Source: an uncultured Tateyamaria sp.
Lineage (GTDB): Bacteria; Pseudomonadota; Alphaproteobacteria; Rhodobacterales; Rhodobacteraceae
Reading direction: 5' to 3'
Length of the DNA stretch: 64,000 nt
Assembly: GCF_947503385.1 (NCBI RefSeq)
Contig: NZ_CANNDO010000002.1
Location: 372,001 to 436,000 of the forward strand
A model generated the notes under the pieces. The model saw only the letters and a program-made list of their open reading frames with translations. It was not told the DNA's origin and searched no databases. Made by a program: the position numbers and the translations under genes. Positions 1 to 7,016 of this stretch are shown piece after piece; positions within the stretch are counted from its first letter, which is position 1; every line of letters starts with the position of its first letter.

Positions 1-797
1 TCCATCTTGTTGACGTGGGAAAACGCCTCTGCCGCGAAGCGTTTATAGTCGATCATCCGCGCCTCTTGCGCGGTCGGGTCATCCACCAGCCGAATGTTCA
101 ACCCGCCCTCGGGCATGTCAAAATCTGGCTGCACAAAGGACAAGCGGTGCGGATTGCCATCCACGACGGACGTCGCCTCGACCGTGTCTTTCATCGTCTT
201 GAGGCCGACCCAAAGGCCGGAAAAGCGGCTGAGCTGCCAGGCATAGAGGCCATAATCCATGATCTCCTGCACACCGGCGGGCGACACAACCGGCATATAG
301 GCGTCGATCAGCGCCCATTCAGACTGGTGCAAAACGGTCGAGCTTTCGCCAGTGTGATCGTCCCCCATGGCCACCACGACGCCGCCATGTTTCGACGTGC
401 CCGCCATATTCGCGTGCTTGAACGCATCGCCGGACCTGTCCACGCCCGGCCCCTTGCCGTACCAGAGGCCAAAGACGCCATCATGGGTCCCCTCGCCCCG
501 CAATTCTGCCTGTTGCGATCCCCAGAGCGCGGTTGCGGCAAGGTCTTCGTTCAGACCGGGTTGGAAGGTAATGTCATATTCTGCAAGCGGTTTCAGCGCC
601 CGCGTCATCTGCATATCCACCGCGCCCAGCGGTGAGCCGCGGTAGCCGGTCACGTAGCCCGCGGTGTTCAGCCCCGCAGCGGTATCGCGCGCCTTTTGCA
701 TCAACATCAGCCGTACCAAGGCCTGCGTGCCGTTCAGGAGCACCGGGCTTTTGTCCAGATCATATCGGTCGTTGAGCGTGATCTTCTGCGTTGTCAT
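1..797 (-). CDS. Indolepyruvate ferredoxin oxidoreductase family protein (N-terminal part, runs off the window)
   Basis: The minus strand reads from ATG at 797 without a stop to base 1, giving about 265 residues of a longer protein. The start MTTQKITLNDRYDL and the segments TGYRGSPLGAVD, LNEDLAATALWGSQQ and GLWYGKGPGVDRSGDAFKH are typical of the thiamine-diphosphate domain of the large fused bacterial indolepyruvate:ferredoxin oxidoreductase. That enzyme oxidatively decarboxylates aryl-pyruvates from aromatic amino acid breakdown in the cytoplasm. A GGGAGG ribosome site lies 8-10 bases before the ATG. The upstream spacer carries a palindrome (848-866) that may be its operator. The rest of the protein is outside the window, so fusion to the gamma domain cannot be confirmed. 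Confidence 0.85.
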   Translation of the reverse strand, partial: MTTQKITLNDRYDLDKSPVLLNGTQALVRLMLMQKARDTAAGLNTAGYVTGYRGSPLGAVDMQMTRALKPLAEYDITFQPGLNEDLAATALWGSQQAELRGEGTHDGVFGLWYGKGPGVDRSGDAFKHANMAGTSKHGGVVVAMGDDHTGESSTVLHQSEWALIDAYMPVVSPAGVQEIMDYGLYAWQLSRFSGLWVGLKTMKDTVEATSVVDGNPHRLSFVQPDFDMPEGGLNIRLVDDPTAQEARMIDYKRFAAEAFSHVNKM

Positions 798-847
798 CTC
801 TTGGCCTCCCTGCCGCGATCAGTGTTGCACAGATTTGATCTGATATT

Positions 848-866
848 AGGTCACAATTACTGACCT
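848..866. promoter_or_regulatory. Palindromic operator-like site AGGTCA-N7-TGACCT
   Basis: AGGTCA (848-853) and TGACCT (861-866) are perfect inverted 6-mers around a 7-base AT-rich spacer. The site lies about 50 bases upstream of the minus-strand oxidoreductase start, in the 220-base spacer shared with the divergent gene at 1018. Position and symmetry suggest a dimeric repressor or activator site. The regulator is unknown. Confidence 0.4.
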
Positions 867-1017
867 TACAAAGCAATTTTTCGTCACGTCGCTCAAAGCC
901 CATCGGGCCGGTCAGGAAAACCATACCCACGTACCGCCGAATAGACCGCCCGGACGCCGGGTTACCCTTGTGAACCTTGCTTCACGATCCAGCCGCCCAG
1001 CCCGGAGACACAAACAG

Positions 1018-1878
1018 ATGCCAGATACGGACCCCAAAGAAACGACAAACACAGACGCAGGCACGGATGTCTTTGACGAAATGTTTGCGGACGATCCGGA
1101 TTTCGCGGCGCAGCTAAAGGCGGTGGAAACAGATCGCGACAAGTTCCAGTTGAACCTGCTCAAGAATAAGCGCGACAAAATCGCGGAGAAGCTCGTGCAG
1201 ACGGTCTATTACTCGAAAAGCATCTTCAGCAAAGAGTTCGAGAACGATTGGCTGATCCCGTCCAATGGCGGCGTCATGACCAAAACCTCATGCTTCAGCA
1301 AGCCAAAGGCGCCGGGTCAATGGTACAAGGTCGATTTGGCCAAGTACGGATACCCCGGCTCTGTGCAGGGCTGGAAGATGCATGTGGGCTGCCACCCCCT
1401 TGATCTGATCGCGTTTTTCTCAACCCTTGCGCCGGTGTTGAACCAGCACAAAATCATGCACAAATTTCACAGCTTTGCGACCCAGTACGGACATGAAGTT
1501 GGGCACAACGTCGCTTATGAACAAGGCGAGGGCAAAACCTGCGTGATCTATCCGGACAACCCGCAACACCTGGTGCGCATTGTCAATCTGGTCGAGGCCG
1601 AGATCATCCGGGCCAACGCAAAATACATGGCCGACACATCAGGAAAGGTCGGACCAGCGTTCCGGCCCTATCCCGGCGGCGTGCCCGGCACCATGAACGT
1701 GGGGCGCACCGGATTTATCGGTGTACGGTACGGGGGCTTCGTCGGCCCTCTGGCGGATCAAAGCAAGCTGTACAATGTCCGCACTCTTGAGGTCAAAGAC
1801 GACCCGCGCGGATTAATGCCTTATCCCGACTTCATCACAACCGTCCCGACCGAAATTCAGCACATCAAGGCGCGCTAG
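1018..1878 (+). CDS. Stand-alone OspF/LanKC-type lyase-like domain protein
   Basis: This is a 286-residue protein from ATG 1018; an in-frame GTG at 970 would add 16 residues. It has no signal peptide. The central part resembles the N-terminal phosphoSer/phosphoThr lyase domain of class III/IV lanthipeptide synthetases (LanKC/LanL) and the OspF/SpvC phosphothreonine lyases. Seen are GWKMHVG (118-124, candidate catalytic His122), a lysine 27 residues later (Lys149 in MHKFHSF), GKTCVIYP (172-179, candidate phosphate-binding Lys173) and a GVRYGGF segment (235-241) before the end. The kinase and cyclase domains of LanKC are absent, and no precursor peptide was recognised nearby. The first 60 residues are charged and probably disordered. 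The lyase activity is an inference from motif spacing; the protein may be an uncharacterised relative. Confidence 0.5.
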   Translation: MPDTDPKETTNTDAGTDVFDEMFADDPDFAAQLKAVETDRDKFQLNLLKNKRDKIAEKLVQTVYYSKSIFSKEFENDWLIPSNGGVMTKTSCFSKPKAPGQWYKVDLAKYGYPGSVQGWKMHVGCHPLDLIAFFSTLAPVLNQHKIMHKFHSFATQYGHEVGHNVAYEQGEGKTCVIYPDNPQHLVRIVNLVEAEIIRANAKYMADTSGKVGPAFRPYPGGVPGTMNVGRTGFIGVRYGGFVGPLADQSKLYNVRTLEVKDDPRGLMPYPDFITTVPTEIQHIKAR

Positions 1879-1968
1879 GTCTGGTGTACCGCGGCTTTCG
1901 CTGCATTTTTGGCCGTCCGAAGGTCGATCCCGGTTGAGACGCGCGCCCATTCGCGTAATGTGCGCGCG

Positions 1969-2874
1969 ATGGATTGGGACAAACTTCGCATATTTCACGC
2001 CGTGGCCGACGCAGGCAGCCTGACCCATGCGGGCGACCGGCTGAACCTCAGCCAATCTGCTGTCAGCCGCCAGATCCGCGCGCTGGAGGAATCGCTGAAC
2101 GCGACCCTGTTTCATCGTCACGCGCGCGGTCTGATCCTCACCGAACAGGGCGAGTTGCTGTTTGACGCGACATCCGCGATGAACAAACGGCTCGATGCGG
2201 CGTCGGCCCGCATTCGCGACAGCGAAGAAGAAGTGTTTGGCGACCTGCGCGTCACCACCACCATCGGTTTTGGCACATTGTGGCTGGCCCCGCGTCTGGC
2301 CAAGCTCTACGAGCAATACCCCGACCTGCGCGTTGATCTGATGCTGGAAGAGCGCGTGCTGGACTTGCCCATGCGCGAGGCCGACGTGGCCATCCGCATG
2401 AAAGAACCCAGTCAGGCCGATCTGATCCGCAAACGGCTTATGACGGTCAAAATGCAGGTCTTTGCCACCCAAGCCTATCTGGACGAAAACGGCGTTCCCG
2501 AAGTGCCCGAAGATATGTCCATGCACCGCCTGATCTGTCAGAGCGTGAATGCGACCCAAGTCGGTGCAAGTGCCAGTCTTGCCCAGCATCTGCTGACCTA
2601 CGACGTGCGGTCGCTGCTGACGGTCAACAATTACTTTGGCGTCCTTCAGGGCGTGTTGCAGGACCTTGGTCTGGGGATTCTCCCCGACTATGTGTCGCTT
2701 GACGAAGACAGGTTGATCCGCGTTCTGCCCGAGATTCAGTCGGCAGATGTGCCTGTTTTTTTGGCATATCCAGAAGAACTGCGTCAGTCCCAGCGGATTG
2801 CCGCGTTCCGTGATTTCGTCCAAGAAGAGATCACAGCGTACCGCAAGGGCCTGAAAGAAAAGCAGATTGTCTGA
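1969..2874 (+). CDS. LysR-family transcriptional regulator
   Basis: The 301-residue product starts MDWDKLRIFHAVADAGSLTHAG and continues into the classic LysR winged helix (residues 1-65, LSQSAVSRQIRALEESL). A LysR substrate-binding domain follows from about residue 90 to 290. An upstream in-frame start at 1909 would add residues unlike the family, so ATG 1969 is preferred. The ligand and targets are not evident. No divergent partner gene exists: the preceding gene is co-oriented and ends 90 bases upstream. A candidate small RNA follows at 2973. Confidence 0.88.
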   Translation: MDWDKLRIFHAVADAGSLTHAGDRLNLSQSAVSRQIRALEESLNATLFHRHARGLILTEQGELLFDATSAMNKRLDAASARIRDSEEEVFGDLRVTTTIGFGTLWLAPRLAKLYEQYPDLRVDLMLEERVLDLPMREADVAIRMKEPSQADLIRKRLMTVKMQVFATQAYLDENGVPEVPEDMSMHRLICQSVNATQVGASASLAQHLLTYDVRSLLTVNNYFGVLQGVLQDLGLGILPDYVSLDEDRLIRVLPEIQSADVPVFLAYPEELRQSQRIAAFRDFVQEEITAYRKGLKEKQIV

Positions 2875-2937
2875 TTTTTAGGCAAAAGCTATGCATTTCG
2901 TGCATATCGGGCATGAAAAACCGTCAGTGCCCGCGAC

Positions 2938-2966
2938 TTGATTGTGAACTGCACTCTGACTAATTC
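2938..2966 (+). promoter_or_regulatory. Candidate sigma-70-type promoter for the small RNA
   Basis: TTGATT (2938-2943) and TAATTC (2961-2966) are separated by 17 bases and would start transcription near 2973, just before a self-complementary segment. The -35 is good and the -10 is weak. Confidence 0.35.
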
Positions 2967-2970
2967 GGGT

Positions 2971-3050
2971 GATGAAGAGAGCGGCGCGTTTCGCGTCATC
3001 TTCATACCTCCCTGTTGGACTTGGCCGAGCTTCGTGCTCGGCCTTTTTTT
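2971..3050 (+). ncRNA. Candidate small regulatory RNA with exposed anti-Shine-Dalgarno segment
   Basis: An 80-base segment without an ORF folds as two hairpins. The 5' hairpin pairs ATGAAGA (2972-2978) with TCTTCAT (2999-3005), with an inner CGCG/CGCG stem (2985-2988 and 2992-2995) around TTT. A single-stranded linker carries ACCTCCCT (3006-3013), which is complementary to ribosome-binding sites. It ends in a strong intrinsic terminator. A 5' hairpin, a CCUCC-bearing linker and a terminator hairpin are the usual design of trans-acting alphaproteobacterial sRNAs. It could instead be only the 3' end of the LysR transcript. Confidence 0.5.
3023..3050 (+). terminator. Rho-independent terminator
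   Basis: GGCCGAGC (3023-3030) and GCTCGGCC (3036-3043) form a perfect 8-bp stem with a TTCGT loop, followed by seven T residues (3044-3050). It terminates the candidate sRNA and any LysR read-through. Confidence 0.9.
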
Positions 3051-3153
3051 GTTCTGCCCCTTGATCAACTGCGCCCCGCCCCGCACGGTGTGATGCAATA
3101 AAATGCCAGCGTCGGTGCGCCCACGCGGTGACAAGAATACGTGGGGGGCCACT

Positions 3154-5460
3154 ATGCGTGTTGTTTCAAGTCTGTTGTGGGCGCTGTTGGTCTGCGTGCT
3201 GGCCACAGCGGCCCCTGCGCAATCGCTTGTTCCGGGATCAGGCAGCGCCGTGCAAGACGCCGTGCCCGCCCTGCCCGACCCGCTGACCGAAGATGCCGCA
3301 AACGCGCTGCTGTCGCGGCTCAGCGATGCCGAGGTGCGCGCCCTGCTGCTGGATCAACTCAACGCGCAGGCAGTGGATGATGCCGCCGGTGCCGCCGATG
3401 AGATAGACGACTTTATCTACCATGCCACGCTTGGCGCGTTCGAGCAGATCACAATCGCGGTTCAACGGTTGCCCCTGCTTTTCACAGAACAGGCCCGCGC
3501 CTTTTCCACCTTTGCCAGCTTCGTGGGGGGAAATGGTCTGCTGGCGATGGCCGGATATTTTGTCATGGTTCTGGCGGGGGCCTTTGGGATTGAGTTTGCC
3601 TTTCGCCGGTTGATCCGGAGCTGGCTGGTTCTGCCGCCGGTCAACGACCGGTCGCCCAACATCCGCGCCGCCGTTGTGCCGCTGGCCAAACGTCTGACCA
3701 GTGAAATCGTGTCTGTTGCAATCTTCATGGTGGCGGCCAGCCAGATCACCCGCTACGCGGTGCCGGGCTATTATCATCCGTTTTTTATGCTTGTGGGACC
3801 TTGGCTGATCGGCCTGCCGCGCATGGCCGCCGCTGTGGGGCGGTTCTTTATGGCGCCCAGCGCCCCGGACTACCGGATCGTGACCGCAACGGATGCAACC
3901 GCGCGCGCGATGGTGTTTCACATGTTCTGGCTGGGCATGGTTGTGGGCATCGGTCAGGTGATTGTGCCATTCAACGTGGCCAATGGCGTACCTGTGGGCG
4001 AAACCCGCATCGGAGGGTGGATCAATTTCACGGTCCACCTGTATGTCGCCCTGCTGTTCTGGCGCTACTGGGACGAAGCCGTGGACATGATGCGCGGCGG
4101 CTATGACGATCTCAGTCCGGCCGAAGACTGGATCGCGCGCGCTTATCCCGCATTTGGCATCATCGTGGCGCTGACAACATGGTGGGTGGTCAATATCGTT
4201 GTCAGCTACGGCAATTTTGCTTTGCTGGACAGCGTGCCCCAGTACAAGACCATGGTCCTGCTGACCTTTGCACCCGCCATGGACACGGCCATTCGCGGGC
4301 TGGTGCGCCACCTCGCTCCGCCCATGACCGGCGAAGGCCCTGTGGCTGAACGGGCCTATGTCTCGACCCGCAGGTCTTATGTGCGCATTGGCCGGGTTGT
4401 TGTGTTTGGTCTTGTGTTGCTGGCCGTGGCGTCCTTTTGGGGGATGTCTGCCACGACATTGGCCAGTGCCGGTGTCGGGGAACGCGTTGCCGCCAACCTG
4501 ATCGAGTTCCTTATGATCCTGTCGGTGGGCTATCTGGTGTACGAGGTTGTGTCGCTGTTCATCAATCGCAAACTGGCCGCTGAACAGACCGCCGCCGGAT
4601 ACAACCCGGACGAAGAAGAGGTTGGCGGCGAAGGCGGGGGCGCTGGCGGTTCGCGGCTGTCCACGGTGCTGCCGCTGATCCTCGGTGTCAGCCGAGCCGC
4701 GATCATCGTTGTTTTCCTCCTGCTTGGTCTGGGCAATGTCGGCATTGATACAACGCCGCTGCTGGCCGGTGCCGGTATCGTCGGTCTGGCCATCGGCTTT
4801 GGCGCGCAAAAACTGGTGACCGACGTGGTATCGGGCATCTTCTTTCTGATCGACGATGCGTTCCGCACGGGGGAATATGTCGAAGTGGATGGCACCATGG
4901 GCACGGTCGAAAAAATCTCGATACGGTCGATGCAACTGCGCCACCACCGCGGCCCCGTGCACACGCTGCCCTACGGCGAAATCCCCAAGATCACGAACTA
5001 TTCCCGAGACTGGGTGATTATGAAGCTGCGCTTTACCGTGCCGTTCGGCACCGACCCCAACAAGGTCAAGAAGATCTTCAAGACCATTGGGGCCGAGATG
5101 ATGGAAGACGAATTGTTCAAAGGCGACTTCCTGCAACCTTTCAAGTCACAAGGTGTTCTGGAATTTGACGATGTGGGCATCGTGATGCGCGGCAAATTCA
5201 TGGCCAAACCCGGCACCCAGTTCACCATCCGCAAAGAACTGCTGACCCGCGTGAACAAGAAGTTCGAAGAAAACGGCATCGACTTTGCCCGCCGCGAGGT
5301 GCGCGTGGCCATTCCGGGTCTTGATGACCATGACAAGCTGGACAGCGACGACCGTGCGGCCATCGCCGGGGCCGCCGCAGAAGCGGCGCAAACCGCAATG
5401 GATCAGGCCGATGCTGCGGCAGCGGCAGGCGGTGCGGGTGGCGGAAAACCCGGCGATTGA
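3154..5460 (+). CDS. Large mechanosensitive ion channel protein (MscS family)
   Basis: This 768-residue inner-membrane protein has an N-terminal signal sequence (MRVVSSLLWALLVCVLATAAPAQS), which is why ATG 3154 is chosen over an in-frame ATG at 3103; a GGGGGG run precedes it. After a short periplasmic region there are about ten hydrophobic segments. The MscS pore helix and beta domain follow at residues about 525-620 (GAGIVGLAIGFGAQKLVTD, then VEVDGTMGTVEKISIRSMQLR and LPYGEI). The C-terminal alpha/beta domain ends in an Ala/Gly-rich tail. Like the larger MscS relatives, it probably opens under membrane tension to release solutes during osmotic downshock. The gene appears monocistronic, starting 100 bases after the sRNA terminator. 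Confidence 0.9.
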   Translation: MRVVSSLLWALLVCVLATAAPAQSLVPGSGSAVQDAVPALPDPLTEDAANALLSRLSDAEVRALLLDQLNAQAVDDAAGAADEIDDFIYHATLGAFEQITIAVQRLPLLFTEQARAFSTFASFVGGNGLLAMAGYFVMVLAGAFGIEFAFRRLIRSWLVLPPVNDRSPNIRAAVVPLAKRLTSEIVSVAIFMVAASQITRYAVPGYYHPFFMLVGPWLIGLPRMAAAVGRFFMAPSAPDYRIVTATDATARAMVFHMFWLGMVVGIGQVIVPFNVANGVPVGETRIGGWINFTVHLYVALLFWRYWDEAVDMMRGGYDDLSPAEDWIARAYPAFGIIVALTTWWVVNIVVSYGNFALLDSVPQYKTMVLLTFAPAMDTAIRGLVRHLAPPMTGEGPVAERAYVSTRRSYVRIGRVVVFGLVLLAVASFWGMSATTLASAGVGERVAANLIEFLMILSVGYLVYEVVSLFINRKLAAEQTAAGYNPDEEEVGGEGGGAGGSRLSTVLPLILGVSRAAIIVVFLLLGLGNVGIDTTPLLAGAGIVGLAIGFGAQKLVTDVVSGIFFLIDDAFRTGEYVEVDGTMGTVEKISIRSMQLRHHRGPVHTLPYGEIPKITNYSRDWVIMKLRFTVPFGTDPNKVKKIFKTIGAEMMEDELFKGDFLQPFKSQGVLEFDDVGIVMRGKFMAKPGTQFTIRKELLTRVNKKFEENGIDFARREVRVAIPGLDDHDKLDSDDRAAIAGAAAEAAQTAMDQADAAAAAGGAGGGKPGD

Positions 5461-5538
5461 TCGCGCAAAGCCGTGACTGCGCAATCCGGGTGGCCGTGTC
5501 GCACGTATCTTGACCATACCAGTTCGGAGGATACACAA

Positions 5539-5913
5539 ATGCGCCGCTTTTTCACGACCGTCAGCCTGCTGGCCGCACTCACGACGCAAGCAAGCGCAGA
5601 ACTTAGCACCGCTGAACGCGACCTGCTGCGCCAGTCGCGCAACGCGCCGGTGCTCACATCTGACGGCGCGCTGGTAGGGGAAACCGATGGCGGGTCTGTT
5701 ACCGCCGACAGAATACGGCTGTTTCTGGATGCGGTGCCCGGATCCGTCTTTAGCCGATTGGGCAAACCGATTGTCCTGAACACGAACGCCACTGACATCA
5801 CGTTGATCAATGATGCGTGGGTGTTGTCGTCGGATCGGTTGCGCGTGCGGACCCGCGCCAATTTCGTCCAGACCGAAGACGCCCCGATCACCATCAACCT
5901 GCCACGCCGGTGA
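5539..5913 (+). CDS. Small secreted protein, LPRR family, copy 1
   Basis: This 124-residue protein has a Sec signal peptide (MRRFFTTVSLLAALTTQASA) and a single compact domain. The domain pattern is shared with the next two genes: ELS, VLTSDGALVGETDGG, RIRLFLDAVPGSVFSRLGK, then a hydrophobic core and the C-terminus ITINLPRR. The DG-x-x-VG core recalls a PRC-barrel-like fold, but this is a guess. ATG 5539 follows GGAGG with good spacing. The function is unknown, and it is probably periplasmic. Confidence 0.75.
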   Translation: MRRFFTTVSLLAALTTQASAELSTAERDLLRQSRNAPVLTSDGALVGETDGGSVTADRIRLFLDAVPGSVFSRLGKPIVLNTNATDITLINDAWVLSSDRLRVRTRANFVQTEDAPITINLPRR

Positions 5914-6013
5914 CGTTGCCCCACGGGTTGCGCAAAAAACATGGCGGTATGACCGACTAAACCGCCGCCCTTGCGCGTTACCTTTGTACTGACACATGCA
6001 AAGGACCCCTACG

Positions 6014-6403
6014 ATGACACGCTCCCCCCTCTTCCTGTCCGCCCTGATTGCGCTTGGCCTGTGCGTACAAGCCACAAGCAGCCATGCCGAACTGTCCGCC
6101 GCCGAGGCGGTCCAGCTTGAAAAGCTGCGTGGCGTGCCCGTGGTCTCGCTTGACGGCGCGCTGGTGGGCACGATCGATGGTGCTTCGGTCAATGGCGACC
6201 GTGCCTCGATCTTTTTGCGCCCTTCGCAGGGCTCCCTGTTTCGGCTGCGCGGCAAAGACGTTGTTATCCGCACCCCCACCAGCGAAATCAGCCTGCAGGC
6301 CAACGCCATCGTCCTGAACTCTGACGCTCAGCGGATCAAGATTAAGGCGACCAAGGTCAAAAAGGATGATGACATGATCGACATCATCCTTCCCCGGCGC
6401 TAA
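6014..6403 (+). CDS. Small secreted protein, LPRR family, copy 2
   Basis: This 129-residue paralogue of the preceding gene starts at ATG 6014 after AAAGGA. It has a signal peptide ending near SSHAELS, then VVSLDGALVGTIDGASVNGDRASIFLRPSQGSLFRLRGKD split over short beta-like segments, a lysine-rich stretch (IKIKATKVKKDDD) and the terminal IDIILPRR. The lysines are not shared with copies 1 and 3. A strong hairpin follows at 6413-6443. The function is unknown. Confidence 0.75.
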   Translation: MTRSPLFLSALIALGLCVQATSSHAELSAAEAVQLEKLRGVPVVSLDGALVGTIDGASVNGDRASIFLRPSQGSLFRLRGKDVVIRTPTSEISLQANAIVLNSDAQRIKIKATKVKKDDDMIDIILPRR

Positions 6404-6412
6404 GCGCCACAG

Positions 6413-6443
6413 GCGGTGCGCCCAACCCCTCAGGGCGCACCGC
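6413..6443 (+). terminator. Strong hairpin after LPRR copy 2
   Basis: GCGGTGCGCCC (6413-6423) and GGGCGCACCGC (6433-6443) form a perfect 11-bp stem with a 9-base loop, starting 10 bases after the stop codon. There is no long T tract, so it is a weak intrinsic terminator or an RNA-stabilising hairpin. Confidence 0.5.
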
Positions 6444-6541
6444 AGACCAAATTGTTACGTTTCGCACATCCGCGTGACGCCCCCTTTCAAGCGCTTCTTG
6501 CACCCTCCACCTCATGCCCAACGCAACAAGGAGGATTTGAC

Positions 6542-6937
6542 ATGTCCCGTTTGAAAACCGCTGCCACCGGCATCGCCACCGCTCTGTTTCTGACCCTGCC
6601 CGCAGGCATGGCCGCCGCCGAACTGAGCCAGTCTGACATCGCCACCATCACCGGCCAGAGCGGACTGCGCGTGGTGACATCCGATGGTGATTTCGTGGGT
6701 GTCAGCAACGGTGTGCGGGTGGGATCCAGACACACGCGCCTGTTTTTGTTCAATCGCACAGGGTCCGTGTTCCGGTTTCGCGGGCGCGACGTGGTCATCA
6801 CGACATCCGCTGATCAACTCAGCCTGCGGGACGGCGTACTGGTGTTGGACGCCACGACGCAGCGCTTGCGCAACAAGGCGCAAACGCCCGCATCTGACAG
6901 CTCCGGGCCGATCACAATCTTTCTCCCACGTCGCTAA
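6542..6937 (+). CDS. Small secreted protein, LPRR family, copy 3
   Basis: This 131-residue third paralogue starts at ATG 6542 after a consensus AAGGAGG. It has a signal peptide ending near AGMAAAELS. The shared domain follows (VVTSDGDFVGVSNG, TRLFLFNRTGSVFRFRGRD, LVLDATTQRLRNKA), and the C-terminus is ITIFLPRR. Three separately spaced copies with their own ribosome sites and different linkers suggest old duplication and divergence. The function is unknown. Confidence 0.75.
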   Translation: MSRLKTAATGIATALFLTLPAGMAAAELSQSDIATITGQSGLRVVTSDGDFVGVSNGVRVGSRHTRLFLFNRTGSVFRFRGRDVVITTSADQLSLRDGVLVLDATTQRLRNKAQTPASDSSGPITIFLPRR

Positions 6938-7016
6938 GTCAACACGCCCCCTTCCCCCTCCTCCCCGGCGTCGTTAAGAACGCGCCAACTTGCGAAACGG
7001 CCGGGGGATGCGGGAC

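Noticed and set aside
3238..5136. Long minus-strand open frame (632 codons) opposite the MscS gene
   Set aside because: The composition is His/Arg/Gln-rich and has no family motif. It mirrors a strongly supported channel gene and is typical of GC-rich antisense frames.
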